Of a stretch of 64,000 nucleotides of DNA, positions 53,276-61,557 are shown piece by piece (the first letter of the stretch is position 1; each line of letters starts with the position of its first letter). Origin of the DNA: Chryseobacterium sp. (GTDB lineage Bacteria > Bacteroidota > Bacteroidia > Flavobacteriales > Weeksellaceae); NCBI RefSeq assembly GCF_008831505.1, contig NZ_CP044507.1, positions 2,604,001 to 2,668,000 of the forward strand, read 5' to 3'. The notes beneath the pieces are model-generated. The model worked only from the letters and a program-made list of their open reading frames with translations, was not told the DNA's origin and did not search any database. The translations under genes and the position numbers were made by a program.

Positions 53276-53283
53276 CAAAAATA
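53276..53283 (-). promoter_or_regulatory. -7 element (TATTTTTG) for lepA
   Basis: TATTTTTG on the minus strand, 19 bases before the lepA ATG. Confidence 0.55.
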
Positions 53284-53401
53284 GGGAATTCTGACCGATT
53301 TTTTTTCAGAAAAATGAGCACATCCTCAACAAATTGAAGTTGTATCATCAGCCGATGGAAGCCTTCAGCAGGTTAAAAAATTGTATATTAACTAAAATAA
53401 A

Positions 53402-53433
53402 ACGACCTTCACAAAATACATTGCAAAGGTCGT
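53402..53433 (-). terminator. intrinsic terminator of the sigma-factor operon
   Basis: On the minus strand ACGACCTT, 16-base loop, AAGGTCGT then TTTTATTTT. It lies 23 bases after the stop at 53457. The rest of 53284-53456 holds no gene that I can see. Confidence 0.8.
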
Positions 53434-53456
53434 CCAAACATTAAAAAAATAAACTA

Positions 53457-54071
53457 TTATGGTCGTCTGCTCTGGGTTCTGAACCCGTTGTTGTTACTAT
53501 TTCTGGGAGCCGCATTTCCTGGTGTCGGGTGCAGAGTTCTGCCGCGTTCCTGAGGTCTCGCCGACCCGCCCCGGGGTGACGCTCTATTCTGGTTATCGTT
53601 TTTTCTTTCCAATATCTTATTCCGCATCATCCCTTCGTTCTGAAACATTTCTAGAATCTGTTGGGGCTTCAGTATTTTCTGGAACTTTTCCGAATACTTA
53701 CGGCGGTTGTTCATAAGCTGCTCGCCAAGTTCAAAACTTTTATCAAGTTCCTGCTTCGCATCGCGGTCGTTCAAACCTTCAAAATTCCGGCTGGCCTTAA
53801 ATCTTTCTTTTATCTGTTTCTGACTTTCCTGGTACTCACTGTACAGAGCACGGAATTCATTTTTCTTATCCGCAGGAATGTCCAGTTCTTCCATCATCAT
53901 ATTTTCCCTGAACTGCTGTAGCAGTTCCTGCTTCTCTTCCGGCTTCATCTTGCTTATCAGCTCTTTCCGCTGCTCCGGCTTAAGGTTCCGCCAGTCTTTA
54001 ATTTCCTGGCCGTGCACCGTCCCAATCAGGAAGATGGCCACAAGCGTTAAGATACTATTCACTTTTTTCAT
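53457..54071 (-). CDS. secreted Spy/CpxP-like protein in the ECF operon
   Basis: 204 residues from ATG 54071, with ribosome-binding GGGAGAA directly before it. A signal peptide (KKVNSILTLVAIFLIGTVHG) is followed by a long helical region rich in Glu, Lys, Gln and Met (KPEQRKELISKMKPEEKQEL, FRENMMMEELDIPADKKNEF), like the two-helix hooks of Spy/CpxP and metal-sensing periplasmic proteins. The C-terminal 50 residues are disordered and rich in Arg, Asn, Pro and Gly. It is the third gene after an ECF sigma factor and an anti-sigma-like protein, 16 bases downstream, and may sense envelope state. Function inferred. Confidence 0.65.
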   Translation of the reverse strand: MKKVNSILTLVAIFLIGTVHGQEIKDWRNLKPEQRKELISKMKPEEKQELLQQFRENMMMEELDIPADKKNEFRALYSEYQESQKQIKERFKASRNFEGLNDRDAKQELDKSFELGEQLMNNRRKYSEKFQKILKPQQILEMFQNEGMMRNKILERKNDNQNRASPRGGSARPQERGRTLHPTPGNAAPRNSNNNGFRTQSRRP

Positions 54072-54087
54072 TTCTCCCGGATAGATA

Positions 54088-54642
54088 TTAGTTATATAAA
54101 TCAAGATACACATCCTGCTCTGCATTCATGGACAAAGCCGCAATATCTTCCGCACTGAATTCATCAAGAATCATATCCATTCTTGCATCTGCTCCGACCC
54201 CTGTTGCCATAATCGCCTTTGAAGGCTTCATTACAGTCTTTGTTTCGGGTTGTCTGTTTGTTTGATACTCATTTTCAGCTAAGGTTAAATCTTCCGCAAG
54301 GACAGTGTAATTATCTGCTGCTGCATGAATTTCCTTAGACTCCACAGATGCCGGCGCTGCGGCGGCAGACATGTTTTGCTCCTGAACCTCCGGATTGCTG
54401 GCCACTGCTTTTTCTGAGTCACCTCCGGCATTATAAACAAATGTACCGCCCAGAATGACCGCCACAGCTGCCGCAGCGGCATACCATGCTCTGTTGCGCG
54501 ATTTTCCTGCAGCGGGCAGTACCTGCACCTTTTCCTTTTCCCGAACCGCGTTCAGAACATTACTCTGCATCTCACTGAAGAAATCAGGTGGTGTGGAATA
54601 AATATTCTCACGGGTTAGTTTTTCAATATCTAAATCTTTCAT
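54088..54642 (-). CDS. anti-sigma-like single-span membrane protein
   Basis: 184 residues. A cytoplasmic N-terminal part of about 50 residues (KLTRENIYSTPPDFFSEMQS) precedes a single membrane segment at about 53-70 (AWYAAAAAVAVILGGTFVY), then an Ala/Glu-rich periplasmic tail ending in EFSAEDIAALSMNAEQDVYL. There is no ZAS-type His-Cys cluster. Its position 10 bases after an ECF sigma gene, and its topology, suggest it holds the sigma factor. No family could be named from sequence alone. Confidence 0.6.
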   Translation of the reverse strand: MKDLDIEKLTRENIYSTPPDFFSEMQSNVLNAVREKEKVQVLPAAGKSRNRAWYAAAAAVAVILGGTFVYNAGGDSEKAVASNPEVQEQNMSAAAAPASVESKEIHAAADNYTVLAEDLTLAENEYQTNRQPETKTVMKPSKAIMATGVGADARMDMILDEFSAEDIAALSMNAEQDVYLDLYN

Positions 54643-54652
54643 TTGTGGTAAA

Positions 54653-55204
54653 TTACGTTTCGTAATTTGTTTTTATAAATTCTTCAATTTTCTGTTTGGC
54701 ATAATGATAATTGGTTTTTAGTGTGCCTACGGACATGTCCACAATCTGTGAAATTTCTTCATAAGGCAAATCATCATAATACCTCATCATAAATACCAGC
54801 TTCTGCTTTTCGGGTAATGTATGAATCGCTTTCTGGAGGAGGATCTGTATCTCATCTCCGCCTGCACCTACATTATCGGCCACAAGGTTCATCAGGTGGT
54901 AATCCGGGTCTTCATCAGACTTCTGCATCTTCTTCATCCTGTTTAACTGTTGGAGCGCTTCGTTGGTGGCGATGCGGTACAGCCAGGTATACAGTTGGCT
55001 ATCCTGCTTAAACTGATGAAAATTCTGATAAACCTTTATGAAGGTATCTTGAAGCACATCCTGAGCCAAATCATGATCCACAATCATACGGCGTATATGC
55101 CAGTACAGACGGCTTTGATAGGTATCCATGAGTTTACGAAGACCTTTTTCCTGGTTTCGTTCCTCCTTCATCATCGCAATAATTTCTGCGTCTATAGGCT
55201 TCAT
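54653..55204 (-). CDS. ECF-type RNA polymerase sigma factor
   Basis: 183 residues. Region 2 (LYWHIRRMIVDHDLAQDVLQ, DTFIKVYQNFHQF, YTWLYRIATNEALQQLNR) and region 4 (LPEKQKLVFMMRYYDDLPYE, EISQIVDMSVGTLKTNYHYA) are present, and there is no region 1 or 3, so it is an ECF (group 4) factor. It directs RNA polymerase to a stress or envelope regulon. It is the first of three genes and may regulate its own operon. Confidence 0.95.
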   Translation of the reverse strand: MKPIDAEIIAMMKEERNQEKGLRKLMDTYQSRLYWHIRRMIVDHDLAQDVLQDTFIKVYQNFHQFKQDSQLYTWLYRIATNEALQQLNRMKKMQKSDEDPDYHLMNLVADNVGAGGDEIQILLQKAIHTLPEKQKLVFMMRYYDDLPYEEISQIVDMSVGTLKTNYHYAKQKIEEFIKTNYET

Positions 55205-55227
55205 GGGGTACTTCGGGGTTTGGATGG

Positions 55228-55235
55228 TAAATATA
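55228..55235 (-). promoter_or_regulatory. possible -7-like element (TATATTTA) for the sigma-factor operon
   Basis: TATATTTA on the minus strand, one mismatch from TAnnTTTG, 23 bases before the sigma-factor ATG. It could instead be an ECF-specific site; unproven. Confidence 0.3.
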
Positions 55236-55285
55236 ATTAAAAGTTAAATTAATGTGTCAATTTTTAGTCCAAACGCCTAAAGGCT

Positions 55286-55293
55286 TATATTTG
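55286..55293 (+). promoter_or_regulatory. -7 element (TATATTTG) 4 bases before the DUF2520 gene
   Basis: Matches TAnnTTTG. Only TTAA separates it from the ATG at 55298, implying a leaderless transcript for the four-gene operon. Confidence 0.6.
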
Positions 55294-55297
55294 TTAA

Positions 55298-56047
55298 ATG
55301 AACATTGTAATCATAGGCAGCGGCAATGTAGCATACCATCTTGCAGGTATGTTCACTGAATGCCGGATTCCAGTCCGTCAGGTTTTCGGAAGAAATAAGT
55401 CGGCTCTGGCAGAAATCAGCACTAACTACAACATTCCGGTTTCCACCACTGAACTTGAGGACGCTGATCTGTATCTGATCGCTGTAAGTGACCATGCAGT
55501 GGGAGAAGTTTCAAAAATAATCCGGAAAAGTAACTGTATCGTAGCTCATACCTCGGGCTCTCTGCCTCTGGAAGTTTTACACGGAAATTACCGGAAGGCG
55601 GCCTTTTACCCTCTGCAGACCTTCAGCAAAGCAAAACGTCCGGATTTCAGCTCAATTCCTTTTTTTATTGAAACTGAAAATGCGGCAGATGAAAGGCTGC
55701 TGGCTGAACTTGCCGGGAAGATTTCCCAAAATGTGATGTCCAGCACCTTTGAAAAAAGAAAGTATGTGCATCTTACGGCTGTCTTTGCCTGTAATTTTGT
55801 AAATCATCTGTTTAGCCGGGGAAAGGAAATCGCGGATAGTCAGGATATTCCCTTTGACTATTTTAAACCACTTATTGAAGAAACCGTAGAGAAGATTTCC
55901 TTTATGGAACCCCGCGCGGCACAGACCGGTCCCGCGGTACGCAATGACACACGTGTCCTTAAACTCCATGAAGAACTTCTGGAAGGCACTCCGCTGGAAC
56001 TTTACAGAATCATGAATAAATCAATTAAAGAAATGTATGAGTTATAA
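55298..56047 (+). CDS. Rossmann-like and DUF2520 domain-containing protein
   Basis: 249 residues. An N-terminal NAD(P)-binding Rossmann fold (NIVIIGSGNVAYHLAGMFTE) resembles F420-dependent NADP oxidoreductase and pyrroline-5-carboxylate reductase folds. The C-terminal half is the DUF2520 helical domain (VHLTAVFACNFVNHLFSRGK, FKPLIEETVEKI). It is likely a dehydrogenase of unknown substrate. It heads the operon with kdsC, maf and porW; its stop overlaps the kdsC start by 11 bases. Confidence 0.88.
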   Translation: MNIVIIGSGNVAYHLAGMFTECRIPVRQVFGRNKSALAEISTNYNIPVSTTELEDADLYLIAVSDHAVGEVSKIIRKSNCIVAHTSGSLPLEVLHGNYRKAAFYPLQTFSKAKRPDFSSIPFFIETENAADERLLAELAGKISQNVMSSTFEKRKYVHLTAVFACNFVNHLFSRGKEIADSQDIPFDYFKPLIEETVEKISFMEPRAAQTGPAVRNDTRVLKLHEELLEGTPLELYRIMNKSIKEMYEL

Positions 56048-56555
56048 AGAAAACCTGAAGCATATCAGGGCTTTTGTGTTTGATGTTGATGGAGTTTTCA
56101 CAGACGGTTCGGTATACCTGATGCCGGGCGGACATATGTGCCGCGTGATGAGCGTGCTGGACGGCTATGCAGTGGTGAAGGCCAGAAAGGCGAATTATCT
56201 TATTGGTGTAATCACAGGCGGAAATGATCCTGATGTAAAGCACCGGATTCACTACCTTGGGATACAGGATTATTACGCCAAATCTCCTGACAAAACTGTA
56301 GATTATGAACATTTTAAAACAAAATACTCACTTTCCGATGACGAAATACTGGTAATGGGCGATGATATTCCTGATATAAGGATTTTGGAACCGGCCAGGA
56401 TTTCCGCCTGTCCTAAAAATGCAGTTCCTGAAGTAAAAGAGATTTGCCATTACATTTCTCCGGTAGAAGGAGGGAAGGGAGCAGTACGTGATGTCATAGA
56501 GCAGGTGATGAAAGTGCAGGGCAAGTGGACCGAGGACGATACACAAAGCGTTTAG
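56037..56555 (+). CDS. kdsC: KdsC-like HAD-superfamily phosphatase
   Basis: 172 residues, the size of KdsC. HAD motif I FDVDGVFTDG with nucleophile Asp, motif II near VITGG, and motif IV MGDDIPD. The family removes phosphate from 3-deoxy-D-manno-octulosonate 8-phosphate in the Kdo path for LPS. It begins inside the preceding gene and ends 1 base before maf. Confidence 0.9.
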   Translation: MSYKENLKHIRAFVFDVDGVFTDGSVYLMPGGHMCRVMSVLDGYAVVKARKANYLIGVITGGNDPDVKHRIHYLGIQDYYAKSPDKTVDYEHFKTKYSLSDDEILVMGDDIPDIRILEPARISACPKNAVPEVKEICHYISPVEGGKGAVRDVIEQVMKVQGKWTEDDTQSV

Positions 56556-56556
56556 A

Positions 56557-57120
56557 ATGAAGAAAAAGATATTGCTGGCATCCGGTTCAGCCAGAAGGAA
56601 GGAACTGATGACACAGCTGGGTTATGAATTCGAGGTGGTAACTGCGGACTGCGACGAATTATATCCTGAAGATTTACCAGCTGATCAGGTAGCGCCCTTC
56701 CTCTCGGAACTTAAAGCAAAAAGTTTTGCCGCCGTTGGTGCAGACGAGATACTGATCACTGCCGATACCGTGGTGGTACTGGACAGACAGGTGCTGGGCA
56801 AACCGCGAAGCAGGGAAGAGGCCCTCGTGATGTTGCAAAGCCTTTCGGGAAAAATGCATCAGGTTTATACGGCCATCACCGTACGCAGCGGAAAAACATC
56901 GATTACTGAGGTTGATGTGGCAAATGTATTTTTTGATACAATTACCGAAGAGGAAGCTACCATGTATGTAGACCGCTATCAACCGATGGATAAAGCCGGC
57001 AGCTACGGAATCCAGGAATGGGTGGGAATGGCGAAGATTTCAAGGATTGAAGGCAGTTTTTACACCATTATGGGACTGCCCACCCACCTTCTTCACAAGA
57101 CACTTCAGAAATTAATGTAA
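56557..57120 (+). CDS. maf: Maf family nucleotide pyrophosphatase
   Basis: 187 residues. ILLASGSARRKELM is the N-terminal Maf motif, ITADTVVVLDRQVLGKPRS holds the catalytic Asp, and YQPMDKAGSYGIQEWVGM is the second signature. The enzymes hydrolyse noncanonical nucleoside triphosphates such as dTTP/UTP analogues to monophosphates, preventing their incorporation. It has a 1-base gap from kdsC and lies 92 bases before porW. Confidence 0.95.
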   Translation: MKKKILLASGSARRKELMTQLGYEFEVVTADCDELYPEDLPADQVAPFLSELKAKSFAAVGADEILITADTVVVLDRQVLGKPRSREEALVMLQSLSGKMHQVYTAITVRSGKTSITEVDVANVFFDTITEEEATMYVDRYQPMDKAGSYGIQEWVGMAKISRIEGSFYTIMGLPTHLLHKTLQKLM

Positions 57121-57212
57121 AAATTTACGAATGATAAATATTCGCTAATTTTACAGACATATGACGGTGCATCCTAACAATAAAATGCACGTTATCAAGT
57201 TATAATACTGCA

Positions 57213-59678
57213 ATGAGAAAGACTGTTTCCTATATTTTTCTGGCCTCGGTGCTCCTGGCCTGCGCTGCCAAGAAACCCGAAAAGCGTTCACGCTTCCTTT
57301 CAGGTTTCAGGACAGAATACAATACACTGTTTAATGCAAAGGACGCACTGAATACAGAGTTTACCGAGCGCAGCAACGCCCATAAGGACAACTTCTATGC
57401 ACCTTATATCAATATCCTCACTTATGAGGAACAGCCTGTAGGCAGCGACATCGGACAGTCTGCTGCATTTGCGGAGTCCAGTGCAGGACGCAAACCGGGA
57501 TCCGCGCTGCCCGCCAACGCTGCCGGGGAAGCTAAGGGGGCAACCATACTTGAAATAGCTGAAGCTAAGGCACTTAAAACCATAGATAAATATTCGGTAA
57601 TACGGGACGGTCAGGAGAAAAATGATAAAATATTTGATGCCTACATCACACTTGCTCAGGCACGGATCTATATGGGTAAAAATCTTCAGGCGCTGGACGC
57701 GCTCAGCACCCTGATGGTCAAGATGAGGGAAGATAAACGTTTACCCCTGGCTAAAATCTATCAGGGGCTTGCCTATGCAAAGATGGATGATCATTTTAAA
57801 GCGCACGAGATTTTTGCCGGCCTGAAGAATTCTGATTTAAAGAAGGATTACCGGAAACTCTTAAGCATTTATTATGCAGAATCACTTTTGGAAGCCGGAA
57901 AAAAAGAGGCTGCCGTGGCAGAACTGTCAAGCGCATTTGAAGTGAACAGCAACCGCAAACTGAAAAGCCGGATTGCCTATCTGCGTGGGCAGGTCCTGGC
58001 CGAACTGGGCAAATCGGCTCTGGCCCGGGAAAGCTTTGAGTCTGCCTACAAATATGCCAATGACTTTGAATTTGAAGTAAAATCCCAGGTAGAAATCGCC
58101 AAGACCTATAACAGTAAGGATGATTACAGCGGTGCCCGAAAATATCTGGAAGGAATAAGTAAGAAAGGTACCTACGCTTCCCGAAAGAACGAGTTTTACT
58201 ATGCCTTGGGACTCATGGCTGCCAATGCCGGTAAGAAGGCTGAGGCACAGGATTATTTCCGTAAGTCACTGGCTGAGAAGGTTTCCGATCCGCAGATTCG
58301 GGGCCTCAGTTATTACGAAATAGGTCGCGGATACCTGAATGACAACGAATATATTGCAGCAGGAGCGTATTATGATTCGGCGGTTAGCGTTATGACCTAT
58401 GAACCCACCAGGGTCTTGCTTCAGGAGCAGACCAACAACATCAAAAAACTTGCACGAAACTATTATCTGGTGCGTAAGAACGACAGTATGCTTGCACTTG
58501 CAGCAATGAACGATGCAGACCGCATCACCTATTTCAGCAAATATATTGATGACCTGAAGGCGAAAGAAGATGCTATGGAACGTGAAAGGGTTCGTGCGGA
58601 AAGGACAAAGGGTTTTGATACCGGCGATTATTCTTCAAATTCGGTATTTGCCTCCGGAAACGGTTCATTTGAGAATTTTGGCGCGGCAGGAAAGGGGTTT
58701 TACTTCGCAAATACCGGTGCTGTTTCCAGAGGATCTTCTGAATTTAAAAATATATGGGGTACCCGCAGTCTGGCCGATAACTGGCGTTATTCTGCTAAAA
58801 TGTCGTCACTGGAAGATGAAAAAAATGAAGCACTGGGCCTTACATCAGTGGCAGATCCCCGCCGTTTTGAAACGTCTTTCTACATTGAAAAGATCCCAAG
58901 GGACCAGGCTTCACTTACAAAGCTGAAATTTGCCCGTGACACGGCTTCTCTGGGAATGGGAATCATGTACGACGACTATTTTTCCAATACCCCCTTGGCT
59001 ACGAAAACACTGTATGATCTTGTTGATAAAAAGCCGGAAGAAAAGATAATGCTGCAGGCACTTTACGAGATATTCTCAATGAATTATGAGGATAATCCTG
59101 CTGCTTCCGAAAGGGCGAAGCAGATCCTGCTCACCGATTATCCATACACTTCGTACGCAGAATTTGCGCGAAATCCACGGAACAGCAATTTCCTGAAATC
59201 CAATCCGGAGGCCGAAAATGCCTACCAGACGTCCTTTGCGCTTTATCAGGGTGAACAGTTTGATGCCAGCCGGCAACTGGTGGAGGAGTCACTGGCCCGG
59301 TTTCCAAAGGATGCACTTGTACCTAAGTTTTCGCTGCTGAATGCAATGATTGCAGGAAAAACAAGCGGTAAAGAGGTCATGATCCTTCAACTGGAACAGA
59401 TTGCCCTCAACTATGAGAATTCAGCGGAAGGGGAGAAAGCAAGGGAAATGCTGAAATGGCTGAAAAGCGACCTGAAGATGCAGATGACAGACGAAAAAGG
59501 TAACGTTCTAAAAGCCGGAAACAATGTACCGGCAACACCCAAAGCCGCGGTTCCCACTCAGGAGGAAGTACAGAAAAACCATCTGTTGGAACAGAAACAG
59601 CTGCAAATGGAAATGGGAAATGAGGTTATGAGTACTGAGGCACAGCAAAAGAAACAAAATGTACCGGTCAGAAAATAA
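57213..59678 (+). CDS. porW: type IX secretion system lipoprotein PorW/SprE
   Basis: 821 residues. A lipoprotein signal (SYIFLASVLLACAAKKPEK) sets it in the periplasm. TPR units occupy about 120-420 (KIYQGLAYAKMDDHFKAHEI, FYYALGLMAANAGKKAEAQD), and a mixed C-terminal region follows with basic linkers and Gln/Glu-rich tail. It matches the PorW/SprE protein needed for gliding and secretion through the type IX system in Bacteroidetes. Its presence implies a T9SS elsewhere in the genome. It follows maf, with a terminator after it. Confidence 0.85.
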   Translation: MRKTVSYIFLASVLLACAAKKPEKRSRFLSGFRTEYNTLFNAKDALNTEFTERSNAHKDNFYAPYINILTYEEQPVGSDIGQSAAFAESSAGRKPGSALPANAAGEAKGATILEIAEAKALKTIDKYSVIRDGQEKNDKIFDAYITLAQARIYMGKNLQALDALSTLMVKMREDKRLPLAKIYQGLAYAKMDDHFKAHEIFAGLKNSDLKKDYRKLLSIYYAESLLEAGKKEAAVAELSSAFEVNSNRKLKSRIAYLRGQVLAELGKSALARESFESAYKYANDFEFEVKSQVEIAKTYNSKDDYSGARKYLEGISKKGTYASRKNEFYYALGLMAANAGKKAEAQDYFRKSLAEKVSDPQIRGLSYYEIGRGYLNDNEYIAAGAYYDSAVSVMTYEPTRVLLQEQTNNIKKLARNYYLVRKNDSMLALAAMNDADRITYFSKYIDDLKAKEDAMERERVRAERTKGFDTGDYSSNSVFASGNGSFENFGAAGKGFYFANTGAVSRGSSEFKNIWGTRSLADNWRYSAKMSSLEDEKNEALGLTSVADPRRFETSFYIEKIPRDQASLTKLKFARDTASLGMGIMYDDYFSNTPLATKTLYDLVDKKPEEKIMLQALYEIFSMNYEDNPAASERAKQILLTDYPYTSYAEFARNPRNSNFLKSNPEAENAYQTSFALYQGEQFDASRQLVEESLARFPKDALVPKFSLLNAMIAGKTSGKEVMILQLEQIALNYENSAEGEKAREMLKWLKSDLKMQMTDEKGNVLKAGNNVPATPKAAVPTQEEVQKNHLLEQKQLQMEMGNEVMSTEAQQKKQNVPVRK

Positions 59679-59715
59679 TAACTAAAAGCGAAGGTTCAAT
59701 TTCGCTTTTAGTTAT
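59678..59715. terminator. bidirectional intrinsic terminator
   Basis: Perfect 15-bp stem: ATAACTAAAAGCGAA and TTCGCTTTTAGTTAT, loop of 8. It lies between porW (ends 59678) and tsaB (ends 59727). Confidence 0.85.
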
Positions 59716-59726
59716 TTAATGAATTT

Positions 59727-60404
59727 CTAATTTACACCTTTCCTTTTCACACCCTGGAAATCCTTAAGATATAAGGGTTCAAAGTAGGCCACATCTTCAA
59801 ATTCGCCGGCATTAAACTTCCTTACCGATTCATCTGTCAGGTATTGGGCTGAAGGGTAAACGGAATCATTGAACTCGGCATTAGGAAGATTTAATATATC
59901 TTTGGCCTTGGCAGCACCATCGCCTACAATAAGGATTTTTTTATCAGACAGGTTATTCAAAGTAAACTCATCGAGCACAAGTGCGGAGGTGGGTTGCTCC
60001 TCTTTCCCGCTCTGACCGTCATAGATGGCTGTATAAACCTCCATACGCCTTGCATCGACCATTGGAATGATCAGATCATAATCAGTGCCTAAAAAGGGCT
60101 TAATCATCGTTTCCAGGGAATTTACGGCAATAAGCGGAATCTGCAGGCCGAAACAGAAACCTTTCGCAGCAGAGGCACCTATCCTGAGGCCAGTGTATGA
60201 ACCCGGTCCCATACCCAGGGAAACAGCGTCCAGATCCCTAAGTGTAATATTTGCACCTTCCAATGCCCATTCCACAAAAGTGTGCAGACTTTCTGACTGT
60301 TTGTAGTTGTCCGACCGTTCTTCGCAAAGGCAAAGCAGCTCCTTACCGTCCGAGACGGCTACAGAACAGTTTTTGGACGAGGTTTCCAGGTGGAGGATTT
60401 TCAT
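59727..60404 (-). CDS. tsaB: tRNA threonylcarbamoyladenosine biosynthesis protein TsaB
   Basis: 225 residues. KILHLETSSKNCSVAVS opens the ASKHA fold, and SLGMGPGSYTGLRIGASAAK is the family signature. It partners TsaD and TsaE to add threonylcarbamoyl to A37 of tRNAs reading ANN codons. It is the last gene of the rnr operon, 14 bases after the SDR gene. Confidence 0.96.
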   Translation of the reverse strand: MKILHLETSSKNCSVAVSDGKELLCLCEERSDNYKQSESLHTFVEWALEGANITLRDLDAVSLGMGPGSYTGLRIGASAAKGFCFGLQIPLIAVNSLETMIKPFLGTDYDLIIPMVDARRMEVYTAIYDGQSGKEEQPTSALVLDEFTLNNLSDKKILIVGDGAAKAKDILNLPNAEFNDSVYPSAQYLTDESVRKFNAGEFEDVAYFEPLYLKDFQGVKRKGVN

Positions 60405-60418
60405 GATTAATTGGATAT

Positions 60419-61171
60419 TTACAGATTCTTAAAAACGGTACGCGGCTCACTTTGGGCGCTGGGATAGATAGTCAGGTCGGAGACAGCCACGTGCGCAGGA
60501 GTGCTGATGCAGTACAGGATTGCATCTGCAATATCTCCGGGTTCAAGTGCTTTGTAACCCTGGTAAACAGCAGCGGCCCTTTCCTCATCACCTTTGAAGC
60601 GCACTTTTGAGAAATCAGTTTCTACCAGACCCGGCTGGATATTGGTCACTTTTATACCGAATCCGGTGAGTTCCAGACGCATGCCGTCTGAAATTACGTC
60701 AACCGCTTTTTTTGAGGCACAATATACCACCCCGTTTGCATAGGTCTGCCGGGCAGCAACAGAGGAAATATTTACGATATGTCCGGATTTCTGCTGCTGC
60801 ATGGCTGGGATAATCTGTTGGGATACATAGAGCAGCCCTTTTACATTTCCGTCCAGCATCGCATCCCAATCGTCCGCATTTCCTTCAGCAAGCGTGTCAA
60901 GTCCATGTGCGTTGCCTGCGTTATTGATCAGAATATCAATATTTTTCCAGAGATCCGGCAAATTTTTCACTGCACTTTCAACTTCAGTTCTGTTACGCTG
61001 ATCGAAGCAAAGAGTATGAACATCCGTATAATGTGAAAGTTCTGATTTAACAGTTTGAAGCGCCTCCGTCCGGCGGCCGCACAATATCAGTCGAAAATTG
61101 TTTTTTGCAAGTAGGGTAGCAGTAGCTTTGCCAATTCCGGAAGTTGCACCGGTAATAAATGCTGTTTTCAT
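60419..61171 (-). CDS. SDR-family NAD(P)-dependent oxidoreductase
   Basis: 250 residues of the classical SDR type. TGATSGIGKA binds the cofactor, CGRRTEAL with Arg after the second strand suggests NADP, ILINNAGNAHG stabilises the fold, and Ser in VNISSVAAR with Tyr-x3-Lys in YCASKKAVDV is the catalytic set. It resembles YdfG-like 3-hydroxy acid dehydrogenases; substrate not proven. It lies 9 bases after yraN. Confidence 0.93.
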   Translation of the reverse strand: MKTAFITGATSGIGKATATLLAKNNFRLILCGRRTEALQTVKSELSHYTDVHTLCFDQRNRTEVESAVKNLPDLWKNIDILINNAGNAHGLDTLAEGNADDWDAMLDGNVKGLLYVSQQIIPAMQQQKSGHIVNISSVAARQTYANGVVYCASKKAVDVISDGMRLELTGFGIKVTNIQPGLVETDFSKVRFKGDEERAAAVYQGYKALEPGDIADAILYCISTPAHVAVSDLTIYPSAQSEPRTVFKNL

Positions 61172-61180
61172 AAAATCATC

Positions 61181-61552
61181 CTAATTAGCGTCCATCGCTT
61201 CGAACGCGCTTTCTATGTGGGTAATTTGCAGTTTGCCGGAAGGGTCCGGCAGTACTGAGATGATGTCAAAACGAACTTCTTCGTCCAGGTTATTTTTTTT
61301 CATATACTCATCTGCCGCCGTTACGATCAGCCGGATTTTTTTGCGGTTCACGGCTTCATGAGGCTCCAGGAATACATCATTGGCCCGTGCTTTTACCTCA
61401 ACCATGATAATCTGACCGTTGTAGTATGCAATAATATCAATCTCAGCTTTCTGATAGCGGAAATTGGAATCTTTGATCTGATACCCTTTATCCTGAAGGT
61501 AACTTTTTGCAAGCTCCTCTGCCAGTTTTCCGAAGTCATTATGATCTGCCAT
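61181..61552 (-). CDS. YraN family protein (UPF0102)
   Basis: 123 residues, the family size. The PD-(D/E)xK-type core is seen as GKLAEELAKSYL, FRYQKAEIDIIAYYNG with the Asp and QIIMVEVKARAND with Glu-x-Lys. It is a putative Holliday-junction or DNA nuclease-like protein; activity is not established. It lies 5 bases after ldcA and 9 bases before the SDR. Confidence 0.92.
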   Translation of the reverse strand: MADHNDFGKLAEELAKSYLQDKGYQIKDSNFRYQKAEIDIIAYYNGQIIMVEVKARANDVFLEPHEAVNRKKIRLIVTAADEYMKKNNLDEEVRFDIISVLPDPSGKLQITHIESAFEAMDAN

Positions 61553-61557
61553 CGTAT

